Source: CALARM01 sp964431735
GTDB taxonomy: Bacteria; Vulcanimicrobiota; SpSt-956; JAKJGF01
DNA length: 64,000 bases
NCBI GenBank assembly: GCA_964431735.1
Contig: CAYSLJ010000002.1
Location: 1-64,000 of the forward strand
Reading direction: 5' to 3'
Shown here piece after piece: positions 33,561 to 42,272 of the stretch (position 1 is its first letter; each line of letters begins with the position of its first letter). Made by a program: the position numbers and the translations under genes. Under the pieces are notes generated by a model that worked only from the letters and a program-made list of their open reading frames with translations, ran no database searches and had not been told where the DNA came from.

Positions 33561-34487
33561 ATGAAAGAATATCCGAAAGAAATTAAAATTCAGTGGCATG
33601 CCTATTTTGCTCAGGTAATGGAGAAAGTCTGCACCAAAAGGGACTTTATTGTGGAAAGAGAAAAAGAAGTAGCTAAAATGCCACTCAAAATTGACTTTAT
33701 TGTTATAAAAAAACAGGATAGGGATTATACAGGTTTAACTAAACCCTATTCATATTTCAATCAGATTAATGTCATAGAATTCAAATCCAGGACTGATGTT
33801 TTCGACTGGAAAGACCTGTATCAAATCGAAGTCTACGGGAAATTATACGGCATAAATAAAGACATTCATGAGAGAAAAAATATCTCTCTATGGTCGGTGG
33901 CAAGTCATTTTACTGAAAAATATAGAAATAATCTTGACGAAGCAGGAGTAGTTTTAGAAACACTCGATAAAGGATTTTATGGATGTATGGCAAAAGGCTT
34001 TCCTTATTATGAAATGGATTTAGCAGACCTTCCTTTTACTGAAGAGTATTATCCTTTTCATCTATTCAGTAAAAATGAAGATAATGTCAGGAAATTACTG
34101 ATAAAATCTCTGGAAAAACCAGAAGATACAAAGGATTATCAGCAGGAGATGATCTTTCTATATAATAAACTTTACAGGGAGGTGTTAATCATGAAACTTT
34201 TAGATCCTTTTGAAGCCGGATGTGATGAACAGGGACTAAAAGAACTTATACTTGAAGAACCTCTGGGAGGATTATTAATTAAATATAAAGATGAAATTAT
34301 TAATAAAATAGGTGAAGACGAGATTATTAATGAACTGGGAGAAGATAAGATTATTAATAAACTGGGGGAAGATAAGATTATTAATAAACTGGGAGAAGAT
34401 AAGATTGCAAAAGCTCTTTTAAATAAAATTGGTAAGCAAAAACTTCTGGAATTACTTGATAAATTTGACTCTGATATTTCGGATTGA
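33561..34487 (+). CDS. Putative PD-(D/E)XK nuclease-like protein with decapeptide repeats
   Basis: 308 residues, not confidently assigned. The N-terminal part (IKIDFIVIKK ... INVIEFKSRTD) has the beta-strand Asp/Glu-x-Lys pattern of PD-(D/E)XK nucleases and resembles Rpn-like proteins. The C terminus (about 245-290) is a run of ten-residue units of DKIINKLGE type, encoded by 30-bp tandem repeats. A leaderless-type promoter precedes it. It lies in the repeat-dense accessory region. Confidence 0.55.
   Translation: MKEYPKEIKIQWHAYFAQVMEKVCTKRDFIVEREKEVAKMPLKIDFIVIKKQDRDYTGLTKPYSYFNQINVIEFKSRTDVFDWKDLYQIEVYGKLYGINKDIHERKNISLWSVASHFTEKYRNNLDEAGVVLETLDKGFYGCMAKGFPYYEMDLADLPFTEEYYPFHLFSKNEDNVRKLLIKSLEKPEDTKDYQQEMIFLYNKLYREVLIMKLLDPFEAGCDEQGLKELILEEPLGGLLIKYKDEIINKIGEDEIINELGEDKIINKLGEDKIINKLGEDKIAKALLNKIGKQKLLELLDKFDSDISD
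34292..34408 (+). repeat. 30-bp tandem repeat in coding sequence
   Basis: Units of GAAGATAAGATTATTAATAA plus ACTGGG occur about four times with small changes and encode E-D-K-I-I-N-K-L-G. The number of units is likely to vary between strains. Confidence 0.8.
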
Positions 34488-34536
34488 TAAAGCCGTTATA
34501 GTTATCAATTTTATTCATCCGGCCAGTTGCCATATT

Positions 34537-34628
34537 GTCTGAACCCGGATGAGTCGGATTAACGGATGAGTCGGATAAATTACCGATACTCAGTCTTATT
34601 ATCCGATATATTCGAAGTGTCTGTGGTC
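34537..34628. repeat. Nonamer (CGGATNNNN) hairpin element
   Basis: It starts GTCTGAACCCGGATGAG and ends TGTCTGTGGTC. CGGATGAGT, CGGATTAA and CGGATGAGT units form one side, and ATCCG units with the same spacing form the other. It is in the opposite orientation to the copies at 36238-36436. Confidence 0.8.
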
Positions 34629-34664
34629 ATATCTTTCGAACTTTTTTCATAAAGCCTGCTAAGA

Positions 34665-34718
34665 GCCTATCCAAAAAGTAATATTTATTTTACACCCTTC
34701 CAGGGGGGAGGCTCTAAA
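34665..34718. repeat. Half copy of M-type element
   Basis: AGAGCCTATCCAAAAAGTAA, then CACCCTTCCAGG and GAGGCTCT, match one arm of the M element at 18419. The other arm is missing. Confidence 0.65.
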
Positions 34719-34725
34719 TAATAGG

Positions 34726-34980
34726 CTATTTGATTATCTCTTCATATTCGGTATGAGTTCCGATCCATACCCATCGAAAATCATTGCCCTCTTCAAAGGC
34801 TATAGCTCTGTAATTAATACCTACTCGAACAGACCAAAATTGACCTACTTTTTTAAAATGCAATGACGGATGCTTACTGTCAATTCGTAGAAGTTCAAAA
34901 TTTTTTCTGGCAATGTTTTGTACAGATCCGGGAAGGTCATTGAACATTTTCCAGAAATCTCTAGTTGTTTGATGTGGCAT
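34726..34980 (-). CDS. RelE/ParE-superfamily toxin
   Basis: 84 residues with the compact RelE/HigB-type pattern: helices at the start (FWKMFNDLPGSVQNIARKNF), then strands SVRVGINYRAIAFEEGNDFRWVWIGTHTEYEE. Family members cleave mRNA on the ribosome. Its ATG follows the stop of the upstream antitoxin-like gene with no gap, the normal arrangement for a type II pair. Confidence 0.75.
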   Translation of the reverse strand: MPHQTTRDFWKMFNDLPGSVQNIARKNFELLRIDSKHPSLHFKKVGQFWSVRVGINYRAIAFEEGNDFRWVWIGTHTEYEEIIK

Positions 34981-35169
34981 TTATATTGTCTTAGAAAATC
35001 CTTCTTTTCGTGCTTCTCTGGCCTGTTCAATAAGAAAATCTAATTTACCTGCTTTTGAATCTTCTTCAATCTGTTTATCCCACTTTTCCCAGTCAGCTTC
35101 AATATCTATTTTATTAGTATCTATTTCTATTGTTTCTTTTACTGCTTCTTTTTTTAGTAGAAGATCCAT
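34981..35169 (-). CDS. Putative antitoxin paired with RelE-like toxin
   Basis: 62 residues, acidic and helical (IDIEADWEKWDKQIEEDSKAG), with no DNA-binding motif I can identify. It is called from its size, charge and position directly upstream of the toxin. The gene start is preceded by AAGGAAGGTG-like sequence. It would be expected to neutralise the toxin and perhaps repress the operon. Confidence 0.6.
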   Translation of the reverse strand: MDLLLKKEAVKETIEIDTNKIDIEADWEKWDKQIEEDSKAGKLDFLIEQAREARKEGFSKTI

Positions 35170-35281
35170 AAAATCACCTTCCTTCTATTTTAATTTATAC
35201 CAATTAATGAGAGTTTTGTCAATTTATCAGTCAATTTATTGTTATAGTTCACCTGAACTGTTATGATATTTCTTACTTTTT

Positions 35282-35647
35282 ATGATGATTTATTATGTGA
35301 GGCTACAAAACGTCATTCAGATAGATATAACTACATTGGATGAAATGAAGGTAAGGTCTATGTTACTTACTAATTTGGAAAAATTTGAACAGGAAGTATT
35401 TGAAAAAGGTATAGAAAAAGGCATGGAAAAAGGCATGGAAAAAGGCATGGAAAAAGGCATATTCTATGGGAAACAGGAGGCTCTGTTAAAACTATTAAAA
35501 AAGAAATTCAATAAAATACCTCAAAAGCTTCAGAACAAAATTAAAGAAATTAAGAGCCTGGAAAAAAGGGAGTTTTTTCTTCGTCCGGCCTTTCGCCGAC
35601 CCGGGATGATTTCCCGATGGACACTTCATGTTTGCACTGGAGTATAA
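35282..35647 (+). pseudogene. Rpn/PD-(D/E)XK transposase-like C-terminal remnant
   Basis: An open frame of 121 codons whose middle (LEKFEQEVFEKGIEKGMEKG... KQEALLKLLKKKFNKIPQ) is typical of the C terminus of Rpn-family or related PD-(D/E)XK proteins. The catalytic N-terminal part is absent, and after IKSLEKREFF the frame runs into unrelated sequence. A 12-bp tandem repeat (GAAAAAGGCATG, about 35418-35460) encodes EKGM units. I regard it as a remnant. Confidence 0.65.
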
Positions 35648-35749
35648 TCCGTAAACTATACTTATCTGGTGATGAATTATACTGAGAAGGCGGGATTCTA
35701 GCGTGAGTCGAATGGACTACCGTTACAACAGGCTCTATCTGCTCTTTTT

Positions 35750-35845
35750 GTCTGAACTCGGATGGGTCGGATTAAAGGATGAGTCGGATAAATTACCGAT
35801 ACTCAGTCTTATTATCCGATATATTCGAAGTGTCTGTGGTCAGAC
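35750..35845. repeat. Nonamer (CGGATNNNN) hairpin element
   Basis: GTCTGAACTCGGATGGGTCGG through GAAGTGTCTGTGGTCAGAC. It is nearly identical to the 34537 copy over its inner 60 bp. Its right end overlaps the GxxExxY gene and supplies that gene's stop codon. Confidence 0.82.
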
Positions 35846-36220
35846 GTTTTTTAAAAGCCTTTTAAATTCCAGTTTCTTTGCTCCAAAATTAATCAACAGC
35901 CCGATTTCCAGATTAAAAGCCTCAAGATAATTTAAAGCCTGAGCAAGATGGACATCTTCAAGAGTTATTATAGCTTTTAACTCAACAAGAACAACATCTT
36001 CGACTAAAAAATCCACTCTTCTTGTGCCAACTTCAGTACCGTCATAATAAACAGGCATTTCCTGTTCTCTTACAAAACTCAAACCCTGTTTTCCCATCTC
36101 TATTGCCATACATCTCTGATATATAACTTCCTGAAAACCATTTCCCATACTATTATGGACTTTCATGGCACATCCAATAATTTTATGAGTTAAATCATCA
36201 TATTTTGTTTTTTTCAGCAT
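35840..36220 (-). CDS. GxxExxY family protein
   Basis: 126 residues. The defining motif is in NGFQEVIYQRCM, and PD-(D/E)XK-like strands are at RRVDFLVEDVVLVELKA. The family is widespread and of unknown function; it has a nuclease fold. Its stop TGA lies in the end of a nonamer element (GTCTGACCAC on the coding strand). Upstream lie two tandem nonamer elements, so the gene is framed by this repeat family on both sides. Confidence 0.85.
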   Translation of the reverse strand: MLKKTKYDDLTHKIIGCAMKVHNSMGNGFQEVIYQRCMAIEMGKQGLSFVREQEMPVYYDGTEVGTRRVDFLVEDVVLVELKAIITLEDVHLAQALNYLEAFNLEIGLLINFGAKKLEFKRLLKNV

Positions 36221-36237
36221 AATATAGCTCCTCTGTA

Positions 36238-36436
36238 GACCACGGATACAACGGATTTTTCGGATATATCGGATTAAGACACCAGACTTCGGCTATCATC
36301 CGACTCATCCCATTAATCCGACGCATCCGAGTTCAGACCACGGATAAAACGGATTTTTCGGATATATCGGATTAAGACACCAGACTTCGGCTATCATCCG
36401 ACTCATCCCATTAATCCGACGCATCCGAGTTCAGAC
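36238..36436. repeat. Two tandem nonamer (CGGATNNNN) hairpin elements
   Basis: Two copies, 36238-36338 and 36336-36436, have a 98-bp period and share GAC at the junction. Each has CGGATACAA or CGGATAAAA, CGGATTTTT, CGGATATAT and CGGATTAAG, a loop, then ATCCGACTC, ATCCCATTA, ATCCGACGC and ATCCGAGTT. The copies are identical apart from the first unit, indicating recent duplication. Confidence 0.92.
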
Positions 36437-36438
36437 AA

Positions 36439-37149
36439 TTACTGCCTCAACAGGCGAAAGCCCAGGCGGTCGTAGCGGTTGTCCGGCGTGTCGTGTGTCA
36501 CTGCACCCTGCTTCGCCAGAGCCTCTGCCGCAGCCTTCTTCCCTATGGCATCCTTATTATTCGGATCTATTACAAGGACTGCTTCATACAGAGTTACTGC
36601 ATTACCATAGTCTCCTTTTTCATAACAACCATTCGCCTTCTTCAATAATTCCGCTACCTTGCTGTTATCCACTGTCGCCACAGGAGTGGGAGTTACATCA
36701 CTCTTCATCGCCACATCACATTCCTTTATTCGATCCTTTGCATCACTGTCCGATGGATTTATCTCCAGAACCTTATTAAAACACTTCTTCGCATCTCCAT
36801 ACTTCTTTAAATACATCAACGATAATCCTTTGTTATAATAAGCCTTGTCATAATCACCTTTCTTACTTATTGCCTGATTATATACCTCAAGGGAACGTTC
36901 CACATAATATGTATTATTTCCGCTCTTTCCCATATTATATAAGGCATAACCCTTGTTATTTAATAATTGAGGCACTCCCGGATCTAACTCCAATGCCTTA
37001 TTAAAACAATTTAAAGCCTCTTCATATTTCCCCTTCTCAAGTAGACTCAACCCCTCTTTATTCCACTCTTTCGCACCCTTTCCCATTACATTTATACAGG
37101 TTACTACTATTACTGCTATTATCAATATCACAGATAATCTAAATCTCAT
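36439..37149 (-). pseudogene. Secreted TPR protein, truncated relic of a TPR-SUMF1 fusion
   Basis: 236 codons. A signal peptide (about 1-23) and four TPR units closely match residues 1-200 of the gene at 39248-40582. After KAAAEALAKQ the protein jumps to DNRYDRLGFRLLRQ, which matches only the extreme C terminus of SUMF1 domains (compare DYNLGFRLCCGP). The whole SUMF1 domain has been deleted. It may still make a secreted TPR protein. The deleted end lies against the nonamer elements. Confidence 0.75.
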
Positions 37150-37269
37150 ACAAAACTCCTCTCAATTTTTTTCTTTTTAATTCTTCATATTTTTCGTTTA
37201 TCCTTTCTATTCTGTCTTACTCACGGATTAAACGGATTATAGTGTAGTTCACAACAAATTACAGATAAT

Positions 37270-37345
37270 CCTCGCGTCACGCGTCACGCGTTACGCGTCA
37301 CGAAGCACTTAATTTCTAATAAGTTATGAAACTAACTATAAAAGA
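37270..37345. repeat. Heptad array with partial D-type flank
   Basis: CTCGCGTCACGCGTCACGCG-TTACGCGTCACGAAG is the inverted heptad core. It is followed by TTAATTTCTAATAAGTTATGAAAC, which resembles a D-type end. A short CGGATTAAACGGATT fragment lies upstream at 37216-37236. No gene is seen in 37150-37440. Confidence 0.7.
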
Positions 37346-37405
37346 TTACACGGATTTTTATAGACACTTTTACTGCCATTATTCCTGCAATATTAGTAAA
37401 ATCTA

Positions 37406-37414
37406 TGATATAAT
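37406..37414 (+). promoter_or_regulatory. Extended -10 promoter of AAA-ATPase-like gene
   Basis: TGATATAAT with TATAAT at 37409-37414, 26 bp upstream of the ATG. The ribosome-binding site AGGGGGAG lies between. No clear -35. The same TGnTATAAT form precedes four other accessory genes. Confidence 0.5.
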
Positions 37415-37440
37415 ATAAATAAAATCAGGGGGAGAAGAAT

Positions 37441-39165
37441 ATGAAAAAAATACCCTATGGAATTTCAGATTTTAAACTTATAAAAAAAGAGAATTACTAC
37501 TATGTAGATAAAACACAATTTATACAGAAAATAGAAGATTCATCACGATATCTATTTTTTATCCGCCCAAGACGGTTCGGTAAATCTCTGTGGCTCTCTC
37601 TTATGGAAAATTATTATGACATATCTAAAAAAGAAAACTTCGATGAATTATTTAAAGGAACTTATATTTACGATAACCCTACAGATGAAAGAAATTCTTA
37701 TCTGATTTTAAAATTCAATTTCTCTGAAGTAAGCTCTGATATTAAAGAGGTGGAAAATTCTTTCAATAATACTATAAAAATAGGATCTCTAAAATTTATA
37801 AGAAAATACAGAGATTATATAAAAGATACAGAAAAAAAAGAAAAGATAATAGAAAATATTGAAAAAGCTTCGGAAATATTAAAATATCTTACAAATTTTC
37901 TGGAAGGGAATGAAAAAATCTACCTCCTGATAGATGAATATGATAATTTCACCAATACAATCATATCTTCAACAGGTAATGAACAGTATATGGCCATCAC
38001 TCACGGAGAAGGCTTCTACAGGCATTTTTTCAATGTAATTAAAGCAGGAACCACAGGAGGCCCCATTTCAAAACTGTTTATTACAGGCGTATCACCTGTT
38101 ACTATGGATGATGTAACAAGCGGATTTAATATCGGAGATAATATTACTTCAGATCCGGCAGTAAATCAAATGGTCGGCTTTACTGAAACAGAAGTTATGG
38201 AACTCCTTAAATACTACGGAATAAATAAAACAATTATCCAAATTATAAAGCCCTGGTATAACAATTATCTCTTCTCAGAATATGAAATAACAAGAATGTA
38301 TAATTCTGATATGGTTCTTTATTTTGTTAAAGAATATCTTAAAACAAACAGACTACCTAAAGTTATGTTGGATTACAATATCAAAACAGATTACAATAAA
38401 CTCAAATATCTCATTATTACAGACTTAAAAGGGAAAATCAAAGTAAACGGGAACTTTGAAAAATTAAATATCATACTGGAAGAAGGACAGATTGAAGCTA
38501 ATATTGTAAACAGCTTCCCTGCTGAAAGAATTATTGACCCGCAGAATTTCATCTCTCTTTTATATTACTTCGGACTTCTCACTATAAAAAGTGTAAATCT
38601 CGGTATGACAGAACTTTCTATACCCAATGAGGTAATCAAACAGCTTTATTACGAATATATCAGAGAAGGCTACAGGGATACAGATATATTTAATGTCAAT
38701 TTTTATAAACTCGGAATACTCTTTAAAGGAATTGCTTATTTCGGTAAATGGGAAGAACTTTTTACATATCTCTCTGATGAAATGAATAAACAGACTTCCC
38801 TCCGGGATTATATTGAAGGAGAAAGATCTGTTCAGACCTTCCTTAGAGCTTATCTGAATGTTTCGAATTATTATATTACAAGAACTGAATATGAGCTTAA
38901 TAAAGGATACTGTGATATTTTACTTCTTCCGAATTTACTTCAATATCCTGATATGAAATATTCTTATCTCATTGAGCTTAAATATTTATCACAGAAGGAA
39001 TTCACTCAGACAAAGCTTGAAGAAAAGATTAAAAATGCAGAAGAAAAACTGAATAAGTATAAAGATGACGAAGGGCTTCAAAAGATGCTCGGAGACACAC
39101 AGATAATCAGGCTTATTCTTGTTTTTTCAGGGGTGGAACTCACATATAAGTCTGACCACGGATAG
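37441..39165 (+). CDS. AAA-ATPase-like/PD-(D/E)XK protein (PF09820 + PF08011 type)
   Basis: 574 residues. The N-terminal signature PYGISDFKLIKKENYYYVDKT is typical of the AAA-ATPase_like family. The Walker A-like FIRPRRFGKS ends near residue 49 and Walker B is YLLIDEYDNF. The C-terminal nuclease-like domain has YCDILLLPN and YSYLIELKYL. A paralogue is at 52581. The role is unknown; such genes are often multicopy and may be selfish or defensive. The last residues SDHG-stop are encoded by the start of a nonamer element (GACCACGGATAG). Confidence 0.85.
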   Translation: MKKIPYGISDFKLIKKENYYYVDKTQFIQKIEDSSRYLFFIRPRRFGKSLWLSLMENYYDISKKENFDELFKGTYIYDNPTDERNSYLILKFNFSEVSSDIKEVENSFNNTIKIGSLKFIRKYRDYIKDTEKKEKIIENIEKASEILKYLTNFLEGNEKIYLLIDEYDNFTNTIISSTGNEQYMAITHGEGFYRHFFNVIKAGTTGGPISKLFITGVSPVTMDDVTSGFNIGDNITSDPAVNQMVGFTETEVMELLKYYGINKTIIQIIKPWYNNYLFSEYEITRMYNSDMVLYFVKEYLKTNRLPKVMLDYNIKTDYNKLKYLIITDLKGKIKVNGNFEKLNIILEEGQIEANIVNSFPAERIIDPQNFISLLYYFGLLTIKSVNLGMTELSIPNEVIKQLYYEYIREGYRDTDIFNVNFYKLGILFKGIAYFGKWEELFTYLSDEMNKQTSLRDYIEGERSVQTFLRAYLNVSNYYITRTEYELNKGYCDILLLPNLLQYPDMKYSYLIELKYLSQKEFTQTKLEEKIKNAEEKLNKYKDDEGLQKMLGDTQIIRLILVFSGVELTYKSDHG

Positions 39166-39245
39166 GTCGGATTTCTCGGATATATCGGATTAAGATACCA
39201 GACTCCGGCAATCATCCGACTCATCCGACTCATCCGAGTTCAGAC
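39153..39245. repeat. Nonamer (CGGATNNNN) hairpin element
   Basis: GACCACGGATAGGTCGGATTTC through CATCCGAGTTCAGAC. The right arm has three ATCCGACTC-type units in a row. It lies between convergent genes, giving the stop of the AAA gene at its left and abutting the stop of the TPR-SUMF1 gene at its right. Confidence 0.85.
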
Positions 39246-39247
39246 AA

Positions 39248-40582
39248 TCATGGCCCACAACAAAGACGAAACCCCAGATTATAATCTCTGAAAGAGGGAC
39301 CGGAGCTATAGCGAAATGCGGAACGACAGTAATCCTCGCCCCTGTCCCAGGCACCTCCCCGTTTAATCCTCTTTGTTCCGGACACAGGGCCGGAAGGGTC
39401 GGTTACACCGGATGAAGGATATACTCCGCTCCAGTCGCTGCACCACTCCCATACATTCCCGCTCATATCAAATAACCCCAGGCCGTTAGGGGTCTTCTCT
39501 CCGACACAATGAAGAGTTCCTCCTGAATTATCACTGTACCAGCAATAAGTGTCGTTCATAGTGTTACCCCAGTAATAATCAGACACAGAACCGGCACGGC
39601 ATGCATACTCCCACTCTGCCTCCCGGGGAAGGCGGTAAACCTTACCTGTTTTCCCGGTCAACCACAGACAATAAGATACGGCATCATTCCAGCTTACATT
39701 TTCTACGGGATAACTTCCGTCTGACCGGTTTCCATGATGGGTCGGATCATACATCATATATTCCCTGTTACTTACCTCATATTTTCCCATATAAAAATCA
39801 CTCACTGTTACAGTATGAACCGGTTCTGCAACACCGGTCTGGCCCATTTGAAAAGTTCCGCCTTTTATATAGACCATTTCAAAAGTTACTCCATTCACTA
39901 TTTCTATATAAGATTTTCCCTCTGACAGTTTTAGAGGTGACATATTACTATATCTGGCAAGGAACTCTGCCGCTGTCTTCTTTCCTGCTGCTTCCTTATT
40001 ATTCGGATCTATTGTAAGCACTGCTTCATAGAGACTTGCTGCTTTTTCATATTCTCCTCTGTTATAATAATCACCGGCCTTTTTCATTAATTTCGAAATT
40101 TCAGAAGAAGCAGCAGAATAACCGGTCATAGCAATATCACATTCCTTTATTCTGGCACGTGCATCACTGTCAGACTGATTTATGTCCAGAACCTTCTTAA
40201 AACATTTCTTCGCCTCATCATATTTTTTCAGATACATTAAAGATAAACCTTTATTATAATAGGCTCTGTCATAATCTGATTTACCGCTTATCGCCTGATT
40301 ATAAACCTCTATTGAACGTTCCACATAATAAGTGTTGTAACCGCTTTTTCCTATATTATATAAAGCATATCCCCTGTTATTTAACAACTGCGGCACACCG
40401 GGATCCAGTTCCAGAGCTTTATCAAAACATTTTAAAGCTTCTTCATATTTTCCCTTCTCAAGCCAGCGTAAACCCTCATTATTCCACTCTTTAGCACTTT
40501 TCCCGGCTATCATTACAGGAGTCAAAGAGATAATAATGACTATTATTATTAATGGTAATTTATAATTCGTATTATTAATCAT
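39248..40582 (-). CDS. Secreted TPR-SUMF1 (formylglycine-generating-enzyme-like) protein
   Basis: 444 residues: a signal peptide (about 1-26), four TPR units (30-200) and a SUMF1/FGE-sulfatase domain (about 225-444) with VTFEMVYIKGGTFQMGQT, YPVENVSWNDAVSYC, RLPREAEWEYACRAG, GLFDMSGNVWEWCSDW and YNLGFRLCCGP. Domain hallmarks are complete, but many bacterial SUMF1 proteins are not true formylglycine enzymes, so activity is uncertain. A truncated paralogue is at 36439. Exported. Confidence 0.85.
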   Translation of the reverse strand: MINNTNYKLPLIIIVIIISLTPVMIAGKSAKEWNNEGLRWLEKGKYEEALKCFDKALELDPGVPQLLNNRGYALYNIGKSGYNTYYVERSIEVYNQAISGKSDYDRAYYNKGLSLMYLKKYDEAKKCFKKVLDINQSDSDARARIKECDIAMTGYSAASSEISKLMKKAGDYYNRGEYEKAASLYEAVLTIDPNNKEAAGKKTAAEFLARYSNMSPLKLSEGKSYIEIVNGVTFEMVYIKGGTFQMGQTGVAEPVHTVTVSDFYMGKYEVSNREYMMYDPTHHGNRSDGSYPVENVSWNDAVSYCLWLTGKTGKVYRLPREAEWEYACRAGSVSDYYWGNTMNDTYCWYSDNSGGTLHCVGEKTPNGLGLFDMSGNVWEWCSDWSGVYPSSGVTDPSGPVSGTKRIKRGGAWDRGEDYCRSAFRYSSGPSFRDYNLGFRLCCGP

Positions 40583-40640
40583 ACTTTTATTTTATCATAT
40601 TTTTATAGTTAATTTCATAAAAATCCATAATTAATAACCT

Positions 40641-40715
40641 CGTAATTCGTAAAGCGTGATGCGTGATGCGAAGGAGTAATAACCCATTACGCATTACGCA
40701 TTACGTATCACGAAT
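40641..40715. repeat. Heptad hairpin of the GTGATGC class
   Basis: AATTCGTAAAGC-GTGATGC-GTGATGC, a loop GAAGGAGTAATAACCC, then ATTACGC-ATTACGC-ATTACGT-ATCACGAATT. The arms are complementary and bounded by AATTCG/CGAATT. Confidence 0.85.
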
Positions 40716-40720
40716 TATTT

Positions 40721-40841
40721 AAATTCCAATAAGGAATGAAAATTTATTAATTGTCTCTTTCCTCGCGTCACGCGTTACGCGTTACGCGTCACGATTAATA
40801 TATTTGAGACATTTATTTAACTGCCATTCCTAACTTATGAA
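40721..40841. repeat. D-type miniature inverted-repeat element
   Basis: AATTCCAATAAGGAATG and TTTATTAATTGTCTC at the left are inverted relative to GAGACATTTATTTAAC and CATTCCTAACTTATG at the right. The core is the inverted four-heptad CTCGCGTCACGCGTTACGCG...CACGAT. It lies between divergent genes upstream of asnS. Confidence 0.85.
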
Positions 40842-40927
40842 ATAGACTATAATCTCAGGCAGGAAAATAATAAAAATAGTTGAAATTTTAAGGTTAACAA
40901 ATCAGTAAAAGAAAGAGGTGAGCTCTT

Positions 40928-42220
40928 TTGGAGAGAGCAACTATAAGAGATATTTCAAAATATGACGGCCAGGAAGTAGAAATAAGAGGATGGGTTTATA
41001 ATAAACGTTCCAGCGGGAAAATACATTTCCTTATGATAAGAGACGGCACGGGAATAATACAGGGTGTGGCAGGTAAAAATGACGTTTCTCCCGAAGTATT
41101 CGAAAGCTTTAATCCTCTCACACAGGAATCGTCCATAATAGTAACGGGAAAAGTCAGGGAAGATAAAAGAGCGCCGGGAGGATATGAACTTACCCTTACA
41201 GGACTTAAAACCATACAGATAGTAAAAGATTATCCCATATCCCCCAAGGAACATGGCGTGGAATTCCTTATGGCACACAGACATTTATGGCTCAGATCAA
41301 AAAAACAGCATGCCCTTATGCTCATAAGACATGAAATAATAAAATCCATAAGAAATTTCCTGGATGACAACGGATTCATTTTAATGGATACACCAATACT
41401 CACACCATCTGCCTGTGAAGGAACAACAACACTGTTTGAAACACCATATTTCGATACCAAAGCCTATCTTGCACAGAGCGGACAGTTATATAACGAAGCA
41501 AACTGTATGGCTCTCGGGAAAGTTTACTGTTTCGGCCCAACTTTCAGGGCGGAAAAATCAAAAACCAGACGACACCTGATGGAATTCTGGATGGTAGAGC
41601 CGGAAATGGCCTATGTGGAACTCGAAGAAAACATGGACATACAGGAACAGTTTGTTTCCCATATAGTTAAAAAAGTTCTTGAAAACAGAAGTGAAGAACT
41701 TAAAACACTTGAAAGAGATATTGCTCCGCTGGAAAATATAAAACCGCCATTCCCCAGGATAACCTATGATGATGCAGTAAAAATCCTGAAAGATAAAGGA
41801 CTTCCTTTTGAATGGGGCGGAGACCTGGGAGCACCTGACGAAACAGCTATTTCAGAGAATTTTGACAGACCCGTATTTATAAGCCATTATCCGACAAAAT
41901 GTAAAGCCTTCTATATGAAACCAAAGGAAGACAGACCGGAAGTATGTCTCGGAGCAGATCTTATTGCACCGGAAGGATACGGTGAAATCATAGGAGGAGG
42001 AGAGAGGATTTCTGACCCGGAACTGCTCCTGAAACGTATTGAAGAACATAATCTCCCGAAAGAAGATTATCAATGGTATATTGATTTAAGACTTTACGGA
42101 ACAGTGCCTCATTCAGGCTTCGGCCTCGGCATAGAAAGAACCGTTTCGTGGATATGCGGGCTGAAACATATAAGAGAAACCATCCCCTATCCGAGAATGC
42201 TGGAAAGGATTTATCCGTAA
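40928..42220 (+). CDS. asnS: Asparaginyl-tRNA synthetase
   Basis: 430 residues; charges tRNA-Asn. An N-terminal OB-fold anticodon domain (VEIRGWVYNKRSSGKIHFLMIRDGTGIIQ) is followed by the class II core with motif 2 FGPTFRAEKSKTRRHLMEFW and motif 3 GFGLGIERTVSWICGL. The segment after motif 2 (MVEPEMAYVELEE) supports asparagine specificity over aspartate. The start is TTG with GAGGTGAG upstream. The gene is followed directly by a heptad hairpin. Confidence 0.95.
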   Translation: MERATIRDISKYDGQEVEIRGWVYNKRSSGKIHFLMIRDGTGIIQGVAGKNDVSPEVFESFNPLTQESSIIVTGKVREDKRAPGGYELTLTGLKTIQIVKDYPISPKEHGVEFLMAHRHLWLRSKKQHALMLIRHEIIKSIRNFLDDNGFILMDTPILTPSACEGTTTLFETPYFDTKAYLAQSGQLYNEANCMALGKVYCFGPTFRAEKSKTRRHLMEFWMVEPEMAYVELEENMDIQEQFVSHIVKKVLENRSEELKTLERDIAPLENIKPPFPRITYDDAVKILKDKGLPFEWGGDLGAPDETAISENFDRPVFISHYPTKCKAFYMKPKEDRPEVCLGADLIAPEGYGEIIGGGERISDPELLLKRIEEHNLPKEDYQWYIDLRLYGTVPHSGFGLGIERTVSWICGLKHIRETIPYPRMLERIYP

Positions 42221-42227
42221 TTTTAAA

Positions 42228-42264
42228 TCGTGACGCGTAACGTGTTACGCGTCACGCGTTACGA
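42228..42264. repeat. Loop-less heptad inverted array
   Basis: TCGTGACGCGTAACGT-GTTACGCGTCACGCGTTACGA: two heptads face three inverted ones without a spacer. It ends 8 bp before the MazG-like start and takes the place of a ribosome-binding site. Confidence 0.85.
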
Positions 42265-42272
42265 ACAAAATT

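Noticed and set aside
35282..35647. Functional 121-residue protein
   Set aside because: The catalytic part of the Rpn-like family is missing and the tail runs into unrelated DNA; listed as a remnant.
36238..36436. CRISPR-like pair of 98-bp direct repeats
   Set aside because: The two copies are internally palindromic, built of 9-bp units, and share a junction; no spacer is present.
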